Shown here one piece after another: positions 1-8,407 of a DNA stretch of 64,000 nucleotides. The first letter of the stretch is position 1. Every line of letters starts with the position of its first letter. The notes under the pieces were generated by a model. That model saw only the letters and a list, made by a program, of their open reading frames with translations, was not told where the DNA came from and did no database searches. Made by a program: the position numbers and the translations under genes. Source of the DNA: Deltaproteobacteria bacterium (GTDB lineage Bacteria > Myxococcota_A > UBA796 > GCA-2862545); contig SBGP01000046.1 in the NCBI GenBank assembly GCA_006226595.1, forward strand, positions 1-64,000, written 5' to 3'.

Positions 1-663
1 GGTGCGGGCATCTCGATCAGCAACAACCAGATCTCTGTCGACCAGGCCACGGTCCAGGGCTGGGCCAACGCGGTGGACGACGACACGACCTACCTCGCGG
101 GCACGGGCCTCGACCTGTCGAACACCACGTTCTCGGTGAACAAGGCCACGGTCCAGGGCTGGGCCAACGAGGTCGACGACAACACGACCTACCTCGCGGG
201 CACCGGGCTCTCGCTGTCGAACACCACGTTCAACGTGGACCAGTCGACCATCGAGGGCTGGGCCCAGGGCGTGGCCTACAACAGCCCCGCCGAGGTGGTG
301 GGCGCGCTGAGTGGACAGTCGATCGACGTCGATCTCAACTGCCCGGCGAACTACACCGCTGTAGCGGGGGGACGCTTGTGTGTGAGCGCCCAGCGTTCAC
401 CGGCAAATGCTCACGCCGCGATTGCTGACTGCAGCGACGAAGAGGCTCGGGTATGCACTCATACGGACCTGCAACAGGCGTGCGGTGCGGGCCTGAATCC
501 CTACAGCGGAGCGACGAATGGATGGTATGGCGATCACGGGTTGGCTCCGGGCGGAAATACCGACGACGAGTACCTGACCTGGAACGTGGCCAACTGTGCT
601 TCCAACAACGACGGCCCACCTGCCAACTATGACGCCGTGTACGCCTACGTGTGCTGCCAGTAG
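1..663 (+). CDS. Tail-fibre-like repeat protein, 3' part (5' end outside window)
   Basis: The frame is open from base 1, so only the last 220 residues are seen. The first ~95 residues are copies of a 33-residue (99 bp) repeat marked by TTYLAGTGL, LSNTTFSV and VQGWAN; the last copy is diverged. Similar YxAGTGL repeats are common in phage tail fibres and in myxobacterial surface proteins, so a trimeric fibrous stalk is a reasonable guess. From about residue 110 a compact C-terminal domain follows with eight cysteines, ending in CCQ, which suggests a disulfide-bonded tip and an extracytoplasmic location. No enzyme motif is recognised. Whether it belongs to a phage remnant or is a host adhesin cannot be decided here, because the only nearby gene on the right is a small lipoprotein. 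Confidence 0.7.
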   Translation, partial: GAGISISNNQISVDQATVQGWANAVDDDTTYLAGTGLDLSNTTFSVNKATVQGWANEVDDNTTYLAGTGLSLSNTTFNVDQSTIEGWAQGVAYNSPAEVVGALSGQSIDVDLNCPANYTAVAGGRLCVSAQRSPANAHAAIADCSDEEARVCTHTDLQQACGAGLNPYSGATNGWYGDHGLAPGGNTDDEYLTWNVANCASNNDGPPANYDAVYAYVCCQ

Positions 664-736
664 TCGTCCGGGGCCTCGAGGGGTTGCTGGCCTCGACACG
701 AACGCATAGAGTCGGGCCTCTTCCTTGGAGGCGGGA

Positions 737-928
737 TTGCGTGTTTCGCCGGTCCTTCTGCTCGCCTTGTCCGGTTGCTTGACCAACTACGACCAGGGAT
801 ACGAGCAGGCAGTTTCTGACAACCAAAGTGAGATGGCCGCAATGCGGGCCACCATTGACGACCTCACGACTCGCCTTGAGGCGCTCGAAGGGGCCGCGAA
901 CGGCTATACCAGACGCTCAAGGGCCTGA
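737..928 (+). CDS. Small lipoprotein with short coiled coil, possibly frameshifted
   Basis: A 63-residue protein starting at TTG 737, chosen because GGAGG at 727-731 sits five bases upstream. A lipoprotein signal ends in LSGC (Cys near residue 14), followed by a stretch rich in Ala, Glu and Leu (TIDDLTTRLEALEGAA) that should form a short coiled coil. The last residues (GYTRRSRA) look unlike the rest. The next frame over, from about base 880 to a stop at 1003-1005, reads as a natural continuation (QTLKGLNNG, then a hydrophobic segment ending FVLPAKR). An indel near 895-910, real or from assembly, would therefore restore a roughly 90-residue protein. Function unknown. Confidence 0.55.
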   Translation: MRVSPVLLLALSGCLTNYDQGYEQAVSDNQSEMAAMRATIDDLTTRLEALEGAANGYTRRSRA

Positions 929-1005
929 ACAATGGTGCTGTTGCGCTGACCGCCCTGTCCACCGGCATACTCACCGTTGGATTCGTGCTTCCCGCAAAGC
1001 GCTGA
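880..1005 (+). other. Possible displaced 3' end of the 737 gene in another frame
   Basis: This stretch is open in the frame shifted relative to the 737 gene and encodes QTLKGLNNG followed by a roughly 17-residue hydrophobic segment and a basic end (PAKR). It has no start codon or Shine-Dalgarno of its own. Stops at 856 and 877 in this frame rule out an independent longer gene. It is listed as the likely lost C terminus of the preceding lipoprotein. Confidence 0.35.
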
Positions 1006-1140
1006 TCTCCGTTCCCGCCCTAGAGCTACGATGGCCACTGCCCAGCGCCTGCTGACGTGATGTGACGGTGGGCGGCTGGCGTCCGACGCTGGCCGCGATA
1101 CGGTGCTGAACCTCTGTACAGCATCCGTCCCGGAAAACGC

Positions 1141-4100
1141 GTGTCCAGGCCGACCCACATCTCCGTCAAGCGGGCCCGCGCCCACAACCTCAAGGACGTG
1201 GACCTCGAGGTTCCGCGCGACGCGCTGGTCGTGTTCACCGGCGTCTCGGGCAGCGGCAAGTCGAGCCTCGCGTTCGACACGATCTACAAAGAGGGTCAGC
1301 GGCGGTTCATGGAGTCGCTGTCCTCCTATGCCCGGCAGTTCCTCGGGCAGATGGAGCGGCCCGAGGTCGACGAGGTCACCGGGGTCTCGCCCACGCTGTC
1401 GGTCGACCAGAAGACGGTGAACCGCAACCCTCGCTCCACCGTGGGCACGGTCACCGAGATCTACGACCACCTGCGGCTGCTCATGGCGCGCCTCGGCACG
1501 CCGCACTGTCCGGAGTGCCACACCGAGATCCGCAGCCTGGCGCTCGATCACGTGATCGACGACGCCCTCGAGCGCTTCGACGGGCAGAAGATCCAGGTCC
1601 TCGCGCCGATGGTCCGCGAGCGCAAGGGGCAGTACCGTCAGGAGCTCGAGCAGCTCGCGACCGAAGGCTGGGTGCGGGTGCGCGTCGACGGCGAGATCCG
1701 GCGGCTCGACGAGGAGTTCGACCTCGCGCGCTACGAGAAGCACACCATCGAGGTCGTCGTCGACCGGATGAAGCTCCACGACGGGCTGCGCATCCGGTTG
1801 GCCGAGGCACTCGAGACGGCACTCGCCAAGGGTGAGGCGGACGTGGCCACCCTCCTCGGCGAGTCGGGCGAGCACACGTACTCCACGTCGCGGGCGTGCC
1901 CGAACCACCCGGGCATCAACATCCCCGAGCTCGAGCCGCGCCTGTTCTCGTTCAACGCGCCGCAGGGCGCGTGCCCCACCTGCAACGGGCTCGGCAAGCT
2001 CGAGGACTTCGACGTCGACCGCCTGGTGCACCTCGACAAGAAGGTCGCCGACGCGTTCCAGGCGTTCAACGACGACGGGAAGCTGCCGTTCGCGCACTTC
2101 AACCGCGCGCAGCTCAAGAAGGTCGCGAAGGCACTGGGTGGCCCGGCGAACAAGCCGCTCGAGGCGTGGGACCCGGACCGGCTCGACCGCCTGCTGTTCG
2201 GCGACGCCCACCTCATCGTCCAGGTCGAGGTCGAGCGCCCGGGTGGCCGCACCGAGATCCGCGAGCGGCCGTGGCAGGGTCTGGTTCCGATGACCGCCAA
2301 CGTGTGGCGGTGGACGAAGTTCCCCACGCTCGAGCGCTTCCGCACCGAGACGCCGTGCCCCGACTGCGGCGGAGACCGCCTCTCCGCCGTGTCCCGAGCG
2401 GTCGAGTTCCGAGGTCAGGCGCTGCCGGCGTTCACGAAGATGAGCGTGCGCGAGGCCCGGCGCTTCTTCGAGGGGCTGGAGCTCGACGGCTCCGAGCGCG
2501 AGGTCGGCGAGGCCATCGTCGACGAGATCCGCCACCGCCTGCTGTTCCTCGACGAGGTCGGGCTCGGCTACCTCTCGCTGGAGCGCTCGGCGGCGACCCT
2601 CTCCGGCGGCGAGGCTCAGCGCATTCGGCTCGCGGCCCAGGTCGGCTCCGCGCTGCAGGGCGTGACCTACGTGCTCGACGAGCCGTCGATCGGCCTGCAT
2701 CCACGGGACAACAAGCGGCTGCTCACCGCGCTGCACCGCCTCCGCGATCGAGGGAACTCCGTGCTCGTCGTCGAGCACGACGCCGAGACCATGCTCGCGG
2801 CGGATCACGTCGTCGACGTCGGACCGGGCGCCGGCAGGCTCGGCGGTCACGTGGTCGCGAGCACCACGCCCGGGCGCTTCGCGCGCTCGAAGGGCCTGAC
2901 CGCGGCCTATCTCCGGGGTGAGGAGCAGATCCCCGTCCCCGAGAAGCGACGCAAGCCCAAGGGCTGGCTCGACATCCGCGGTGCGCGGGCCAACAACCTG
3001 CGTGGCATCGACGTGAAGGTGCCGCTCGGCGTGTTGTGCGCGGTGACCGGCGTCTCCGGCTCGGGCAAGTCCTCGCTGATGTTCTCGGTGCTCGAGAGCT
3101 CGCTCACCAACCACCTCGGCGGCGACAAGCACGTCGAGGCCTGCGACCAGATCAAGGGCCTCGCCAAGGTGGACAAGCTCATCCGCATCTCGCAGCAGCC
3201 GATCGGACGGACGCCGCGGAGCAACCCGGCCACCTACGTGGGCGCCTTCGACCACATTCGCAAGCTGTACGCGAAGACCGCCGAGGCGCGCGCACGCGGC
3301 TACAAGGCCGGTCGCTTCTCGTTCAACGTGAAGGGCGGTCGCTGCGAGGCCTGCGAGGGCGCCGGCGTGAAGACGGTCGAGATGCAGTTCCTCCCGAGCG
3401 TCGAGGTGCTCTGTGATGTGTGCGAGGGCACGCGGTTCAACGCCGAGACCCTCGAGATCACGTGGAAGGCCCGTACCATCGCGGATGTGCTCGCGATGAC
3501 CATCGAGGAGGCATGGGAGCTGTTCAAGCCCGTGCCGGCGCTGGACCGCATCCTCGGGACCATGGTCGAGGTCGGCCTCGGGTACGTGCCACTCGGCCAG
3601 CCGTCGACGACCATCTCCGGCGGCGAGGCTCAGCGGGTGAAGCTCGCGACCGAGCTGCACAAGCGGTCCACCGGCAACACGCTCTACCTTCTCGACGAGC
3701 CGACCACCGGGCTGCACTTCGATGACGTGCGCAAGCTCGTCCATGCGCTCCAGGGGCTGGTCGACGCGGGCAATTCCGTGCTCGTCATCGAGCACGACAC
3801 CGACGTGGTCAAGTGCGCCGACTGGGTGCTCGACATGGGGCCGGAGGGCGGCGATGCGGGCGGTGAGCTGGTCGGCAGCGGCACACCCGAGGACCTGGCC
3901 AAGCTCGACACGCCCACCGGTCACTCGTTGGCGCAGGTGCCCGAGCTCGGTGGCGTCGCCGTCGTCCACGAGCCTCCGCCGCGCCGGCGCAACCACCTCA
4001 CCGGGCCGACCGAGCTCGTCATCGAGGGGGCCCGCAAGCACAACCTGCGCGGCGTGGACGTGCGCATCCCCCACGGCAAGATGACCGTGGTCACCGGCGT

Positions 4101-6795
4101 CTCGGGCTCGGGCAAGAGCTCGTTGGCCTTCGACACCATCTTCAGCGAGGGGCAGCGGCGCTACGTCGAGTGCCTCTCCACCTATGCCCGGCGGTTCCTG
4201 GGACGCCTGGATCGGGCGCCGGTGGAGCGCATGGAGGGCCTGGCGCCGGCCATCGCCATCGACCAGGTCAACGCCTCGCGCAACCCGCGGTCGACCGTGG
4301 CCACCGTCACCGAGATCCACGACGTGCTGCGGGTGCTCTGGGCGCGAGTGGGCGAGCCGCACTGCCCGAAGTGCGCGCGACCTATCGTCGGCTATGCCCC
4401 ATCCCAGGCGGCTCAGCGGTTGAGCGAGCTCGATCCGGGGGCGGGGTGGCTCACCACCAACCTGCGCCCGGCGGAGGACCCGGCCTCCCGCATCTCAGGG
4501 CTTGTGGAGGACGGCTGGACTCGGCTCCTCGCCGGCGGCGACGAGGTTCGCCTCGACGAGGAGGGCGATGCCGAGCGGGCGAGGGGACTCGTCGCCGGTG
4601 GCGCCGTGCTCGTGCTCGACCGACTGAACCCGGCGCGTAGCCCCGCGACGCGCGTGTCCGAGGCGGTCGCCAACGGGTACGCGGTGGGCGATGGCTCGGT
4701 GACCTTCGTGCCTCGGCGGGATGGCGAGCCGATCGTGCTCACCGCCCGGCCGACCTGCCCGGACCACGGCAGTCACCTGCCGGTCGAGCTCACTCCGCGG
4801 CACTTCTCGTTCAACTCGCGAGTGGGCGCGTGTCCGCGCTGCGAAGGACTCGGCAGCACACGGCAGATCGTGCCCGAACTCCTGTTCCCGGCCCAGGACC
4901 TGCGGTTCTGGGAGGCGATGGACGGCCGGGTCGCCGGAGTGCTCGCGCGCTCCCCGCGCAACCGCAACCTCGTGGCGGCGGTGCTCGACCGCTGTGGAGC
5001 GACCGAACAGGCGGTGCAGGACTGGAGCGAGTCCACGTGGGATGCGGTGATGGACGGCCTTCCCGGAACCATCGCGCTCTCGTGGTCGCGGAAGTGGGGC
5101 AAGACCGTGCAACGCGTCGAGGAGGAGCGCGAGTGGCCCGGGCTGATCGCGATCCTCGACGGGTGGAGCAGCCGGCTGTCCTGGCTCTCCGCCGAGAGTG
5201 TGTGTCGCACCTGCAAGGGCGGCCGCCTCGCGCCGTCGCTGCTCGCGGTGACCATCGCCGGACAGGGCATCCACGCGTTCACCGGCATGACGGTCGAGTC
5301 CGCCCGCGACCAGGTGCTCGCCTGGGCCTTCGAGGGGGAGCGCGCGGCCATCGCCGACCGCCCGATGCACGAGCTCCGCAAGCGCCTGTCCTTCCTGTGC
5401 GACGTGGGCCTGGGCTACCTCGGGCTCGACCGCTCGGCGGACACCCTGTCTGGCGGTGAGGCCCAGCGCATCCGACTCGCGTCGCAGCTGGGCTCCGGAC
5501 TCACCGGGGTCGTGTACGTACTCGACGAGCCGACCATCGGCCTGCACCCCCGGGACACCGAGCGCCTGCTCGGCACCCTCGAGGAGCTCCGCGACCTCGG
5601 CAACACGCTGGTCGTCGTCGAGCACGACCCCGAGACCATCCGACGTGCGGACCACGTGCTCGACCTCGGGCCCGGGGCCGGCGTGCACGGGGGTGAGCTC
5701 GTTGCCAGCGGTACACCGGACGAGCTCCGCGCCGATCCGAACAGCCTCACTGGCGCCTGGCTCTCGGGTGCGCAGGCGATGCCTCCGCGCGAGACGCGGC
5801 GCACGCCGCGGGCGTGGCTGTCGGTGACCGGGGCGCGCAGCAACAACCTCCAGGGTGTGGACGCTCGCGTGCCCACTGGCGTGTGGACCGCGGTGACCGG
5901 CGTGTCTGGCAGCGGCAAGTCCTCGCTGGTGCTCGACACCCTCGTCCCGATGATCAAGCACGAGCTCGGGCAGCAGGCTCCCCCCGTCGATGCCGATGGG
6001 CTCGAGTTCGGCGAGAAGGTCGACCGGCTCGTGGTCGTGGACCAGTCGCCGATCGGGCGCTCCCCGCGCAGCACCGCGGCGACCTACACCGGCATCATGG
6101 ACGAGCTGCGCAAGGTGTACGCGAAGACCCCAGCTGCGAAGGCGCGCGGGTTCACTCCGGGACGCTTCTCGTTCAACTCGCCCGGCGGGCGCTGCGAAGC
6201 CTGTGAAGGGCGTGGCGCCATCCTCGTCGAGATGCACTTCCTCCCGGACGTGTGGGTGACGTGCGAGACCTGCCGGGGGCGGCGCTTCAACCGCGAGACC
6301 GGCGAGATCCGGTACAAGGGCAAGTCCATCGCCGAGGTGCTCGCCCTGCGCGCCGACGAGGTGCTCGAGCTGTTCAAGAACCATCGCAAGCTCGCCCGCC
6401 AGCTGCAGGCCCTCGTCGATGTCGGACTCGGCTACCTCACCCTCGGCCAGCCGGGCACCACGCTCTCCGGTGGCGAGGCCCAGCGCGTGAAGCTCGCCAG
6501 CGAGCTGACCTCCCGCAAGGGACACTGCGTGTACGTGCTCGACGAGCCCACCACCGGCCTGCACCTCGCGGATGTCGCCAAGCTCGTCGAGGTGCTCCAC
6601 GCGCTGGTCGACAAGGGGCACACCGTGCTCACCATCGAGCATCACACCGATGTGTGGACGCAGGCGGACTACGTGCTCGACCTGGGCCCCGAGGGCGGCG
6701 TCGGCGGTGGAGAGCTGGTCGGGGAGGGGATTCCCGAGTGGGTCGCGATGCACGACACGCCCACGGGCAGAGCCATGGCCAGCGCGCTGTCCTAG
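1141..6795 (+). CDS. uvrA: Tandem-fused UvrA excinuclease ABC subunit A (two full UvrA copies in one chain)
   Basis: UvrA is the DNA-damage recognition ATPase of nucleotide excision repair, normally about 940 residues and working as a dimer. This 1,884-residue protein holds two complete UvrA units joined near residue 950, after VVHEPPPRRR. Four ABC domains are visible: Walker A GVSGSGKSS four times (first at residues 34-42), signatures LSGGEAQRI, ISGGEAQRV, LSGGEAQRI and LSGGEAQRV, and Walker B LDEPs/tIGLHP-type motifs. Each unit keeps the second zinc module (RCEACEG...C..C). The first zinc module is C-x2-H...C-x2-C in both halves (CPNH, CPDH). The N-terminal unit has a well-preserved UvrB-binding region (RERKGQYRQEL, HTIEVVVDR); in the C-terminal unit that region is strongly diverged. 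The start is GTG 1141, with only a weak Shine-Dalgarno. An 8-bp palindrome CTGTACAG lies at 1114-1121, but no convincing LexA box was found. Confidence 0.95.
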   Translation: MSRPTHISVKRARAHNLKDVDLEVPRDALVVFTGVSGSGKSSLAFDTIYKEGQRRFMESLSSYARQFLGQMERPEVDEVTGVSPTLSVDQKTVNRNPRSTVGTVTEIYDHLRLLMARLGTPHCPECHTEIRSLALDHVIDDALERFDGQKIQVLAPMVRERKGQYRQELEQLATEGWVRVRVDGEIRRLDEEFDLARYEKHTIEVVVDRMKLHDGLRIRLAEALETALAKGEADVATLLGESGEHTYSTSRACPNHPGINIPELEPRLFSFNAPQGACPTCNGLGKLEDFDVDRLVHLDKKVADAFQAFNDDGKLPFAHFNRAQLKKVAKALGGPANKPLEAWDPDRLDRLLFGDAHLIVQVEVERPGGRTEIRERPWQGLVPMTANVWRWTKFPTLERFRTETPCPDCGGDRLSAVSRAVEFRGQALPAFTKMSVREARRFFEGLELDGSEREVGEAIVDEIRHRLLFLDEVGLGYLSLERSAATLSGGEAQRIRLAAQVGSALQGVTYVLDEPSIGLHPRDNKRLLTALHRLRDRGNSVLVVEHDAETMLAADHVVDVGPGAGRLGGHVVASTTPGRFARSKGLTAAYLRGEEQIPVPEKRRKPKGWLDIRGARANNLRGIDVKVPLGVLCAVTGVSGSGKSSLMFSVLESSLTNHLGGDKHVEACDQIKGLAKVDKLIRISQQPIGRTPRSNPATYVGAFDHIRKLYAKTAEARARGYKAGRFSFNVKGGRCEACEGAGVKTVEMQFLPSVEVLCDVCEGTRFNAETLEITWKARTIADVLAMTIEEAWELFKPVPALDRILGTMVEVGLGYVPLGQPSTTISGGEAQRVKLATELHKRSTGNTLYLLDEPTTGLHFDDVRKLVHALQGLVDAGNSVLVIEHDTDVVKCADWVLDMGPEGGDAGGELVGSGTPEDLAKLDTPTGHSLAQVPELGGVAVVHEPPPRRRNHLTGPTELVIEGARKHNLRGVDVRIPHGKMTVVTGVSGSGKSSLAFDTIFSEGQRRYVECLSTYARRFLGRLDRAPVERMEGLAPAIAIDQVNASRNPRSTVATVTEIHDVLRVLWARVGEPHCPKCARPIVGYAPSQAAQRLSELDPGAGWLTTNLRPAEDPASRISGLVEDGWTRLLAGGDEVRLDEEGDAERARGLVAGGAVLVLDRLNPARSPATRVSEAVANGYAVGDGSVTFVPRRDGEPIVLTARPTCPDHGSHLPVELTPRHFSFNSRVGACPRCEGLGSTRQIVPELLFPAQDLRFWEAMDGRVAGVLARSPRNRNLVAAVLDRCGATEQAVQDWSESTWDAVMDGLPGTIALSWSRKWGKTVQRVEEEREWPGLIAILDGWSSRLSWLSAESVCRTCKGGRLAPSLLAVTIAGQGIHAFTGMTVESARDQVLAWAFEGERAAIADRPMHELRKRLSFLCDVGLGYLGLDRSADTLSGGEAQRIRLASQLGSGLTGVVYVLDEPTIGLHPRDTERLLGTLEELRDLGNTLVVVEHDPETIRRADHVLDLGPGAGVHGGELVASGTPDELRADPNSLTGAWLSGAQAMPPRETRRTPRAWLSVTGARSNNLQGVDARVPTGVWTAVTGVSGSGKSSLVLDTLVPMIKHELGQQAPPVDADGLEFGEKVDRLVVVDQSPIGRSPRSTAATYTGIMDELRKVYAKTPAAKARGFTPGRFSFNSPGGRCEACEGRGAILVEMHFLPDVWVTCETCRGRRFNRETGEIRYKGKSIAEVLALRADEVLELFKNHRKLARQLQALVDVGLGYLTLGQPGTTLSGGEAQRVKLASELTSRKGHCVYVLDEPTTGLHLADVAKLVEVLHALVDKGHTVLTIEHHTDVWTQADYVLDLGPEGGVGGGELVGEGIPEWVAMHDTPTGRAMASALS

Positions 6796-6869
6796 GCATA
6801 GGCCCGCGTCTGTCGGGTTCGAGACGCCCGCTTCCCGACGTCGATTGACAACGCGTGTTCGCGAAGTCC

Positions 6870-6898
6870 TTGACCGTTGCCTTACAGACGGGTACGCC
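6870..6898 (+). promoter_or_regulatory. Candidate promoter for the 6958 lipoprotein
   Basis: TTGACC (6870-6875), a 17-bp spacer and TACGCC (6893-6898) fit a sigma70-type promoter about 60 bp before the ATG at 6958. The -35 matches consensus well and the -10 poorly, so this is tentative. Confidence 0.35.
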
Positions 6899-6957
6899 TT
6901 CGGAGTCCGAGAGACGGGACGCAATGACGCGCGCACGCGCTGGATTCTGGAGGAGAC

Positions 6958-7695
6958 ATGCGCAAGTTCCTGGCCGCCACCCTGCTGGCCGCGATGACTG
7001 CTGGCTGTGGCGGATCGGAAGAGATCTGGGTGTTCTACGTGGACCCGCCGGCCGATCCGGTGAGCACGACCACCATCGACCACAACTTCATCGGCGCGCA
7101 GCCCTACGCCGGCACCACCACCGGCGGTGATTGGACCAACACCACCACCGTGACCGCGAGCCCGGGCATCATGTTCGGCCAGATCGTGAAGGTCTCCGGC
7201 GACGACGACGTGTTCCTGATCATCGGCGACATTGCGATTCCCGGTCAGAAGGCGGGCGGCCAGTACCAGTTCTCCTGGCCCGACACCTACACCGAGACCG
7301 ACCGTGAGCAGCACGTCTCCGGCTACACCTACGAGGACACCACCAGCAGCACCTCGACCACCACGGTCACCATGGCGCTCTCCGGTGGCACCGCGACCGG
7401 CACGTGGATGAACACGGGCACGAGCACCCGTACGTGGACCGAGACCGATACGTGGGACATCAACACCGTCGGTACCAGCTCCCAGATGAACCCCTCGAAC
7501 TACATCGAGGGCACCGACGGGAGCTACATCTCGAACGACTACACCACGGCCGACTGCAGCGGAAACCCCTGCCGTCTCGCGGTGACCAACACCTCCTCGC
7601 AGACCTCGAACTTCCGCGCCGAGCGCACGAAGTACGCGGACGAGGATGCCTTCGCCGGCGTGCAGGACGCGTCCGACCCGGGCGGGAACTTCTAG
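6958..7695 (+). CDS. Thr-rich secreted lipoprotein of unknown function
   Basis: A 245-residue protein with a clear lipoprotein signal (MRKFLAATLLAAM, then TAGC; lipidated Cys at residue 17). It is preceded by a strong Shine-Dalgarno (GGAGGAGA) just before ATG 6958. The mature part is rich in Thr, Ser, Asp and Gly with alternating polar strands (STSTTTVTMAL, GTSTRTWTETDTW) and looks like an extracellular beta-structure anchored in a membrane. No enzymatic motif or family was recognised. It ends four bases before the nitrilase-family gene and is probably transcribed with it. Confidence 0.8.
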   Translation: MRKFLAATLLAAMTAGCGGSEEIWVFYVDPPADPVSTTTIDHNFIGAQPYAGTTTGGDWTNTTTVTASPGIMFGQIVKVSGDDDVFLIIGDIAIPGQKAGGQYQFSWPDTYTETDREQHVSGYTYEDTTSSTSTTTVTMALSGGTATGTWMNTGTSTRTWTETDTWDINTVGTSSQMNPSNYIEGTDGSYISNDYTTADCSGNPCRLAVTNTSSQTSNFRAERTKYADEDAFAGVQDASDPGGNF

Positions 7696-7699
7696 TTCG

Positions 7700-8407
7700 G
7701 TGCGGGTAGCCGCAGTCCAGTTCAAGGCGGAGAGTGGGCGTCGCGAGGCGTGTCTCTCCGCCTTGCTCGATCTGATGGTGCCGGTGGCGCGGGAGTCCGA
7801 CCTCCTCGTGGCGCCGGAGATGGCGTTGACCGGCTACTGCTTCGACACTCGCGAGGAGGTCGAGCAGGTGGCCGAGCCCGCGGACGGACCGACGTTTCGC
7901 GCGCTTGCGCTCGTCGCGAAGGCGCATCGCACGTGGATCGTGTGCGGTTTTCCCGAGTGCACGCCAGACGGCCGTCTGTACAACAGCGCCATGGTCATCG
8001 ACCGGGATGGACGCCTCGCGTTCACCTATCGAAAGACGCTGCTGTTCGAGGCGGACTGGCCGTGGGCCATGCCTGGCGACAGCGGCTACCGCAGCTTCGA
8101 GACCGGTGCGGGCAGCTTTGGCGTCGGCATCTGCATGGATCTCAACGACGACCGGTTCATCGCGTGGCTTCGCGTCGCTCGGCCCGAGGTGCTCGCGTTC
8201 CCGACCAACTGGGTGGACGAGGGTGAGCCGGTGTGGCCGTACTGGCGCGCCCGCATGACCGGCGTGCCGAGCGCCCTGGTCGCGGCGAACAGCTACGGAC
8301 CCGACGGGGAGTACGCGTTCTCGGGCCGCTCCGCGATCATGCGCAACGGCCTGGTGGTTGCGGCGGCGGCTCCGCTCGGCGACGAGGTCGTCACCGCCCG
8401 CGTGTGA
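7700..8407 (+). CDS. Carbon-nitrogen hydrolase (nitrilase superfamily amidase)
   Basis: The nitrilase superfamily cleaves or transfers C-N bonds in amides, nitriles and carbamoyl compounds with a Glu-Lys-Cys triad. All three residues can be placed in this 235-residue protein: E40 in VAPEMALTGY, K112 in YRKTLLFEAD and C145 in GVGICMDLND. The length is slightly short for the family (usually 260-300) but the fold appears complete. The start is GTG 7700, four bases after the stop of the lipoprotein gene, giving MRVAAVQFKAE as expected for the first strand of the fold. The substrate cannot be deduced. The stop codon abuts the stop of the convergent M1 peptidase gene with no spacer. Confidence 0.88.
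   Translation: MRVAAVQFKAESGRREACLSALLDLMVPVARESDLLVAPEMALTGYCFDTREEVEQVAEPADGPTFRALALVAKAHRTWIVCGFPECTPDGRLYNSAMVIDRDGRLAFTYRKTLLFEADWPWAMPGDSGYRSFETGAGSFGVGICMDLNDDRFIAWLRVARPEVLAFPTNWVDEGEPVWPYWRARMTGVPSALVAANSYGPDGEYAFSGRSAIMRNGLVVAAAAPLGDEVVTARV

Noticed and set aside
1-1005. Prophage remnant at the left edge
   Set aside because: Tail-fibre-like repeats alone are not enough; no integrase, terminase, capsid or lysis gene is present and the next gene is uvrA.
1114-1121. Palindrome CTGTACAG before uvrA as a LexA/SOS box
   Set aside because: Known boxes need half-sites separated (for example CTGT-N8-ACAG) and this has none; kept only as a remark in the uvrA entry.
904-4362. Long minus-strand frame of 1,152 codons opposite uvrA
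   Set aside because: Antisense to unmistakable UvrA sequence; His/Arg/Leu-rich product with no domain, caused by high-GC codon bias. The same applies to 4495-7725 minus.
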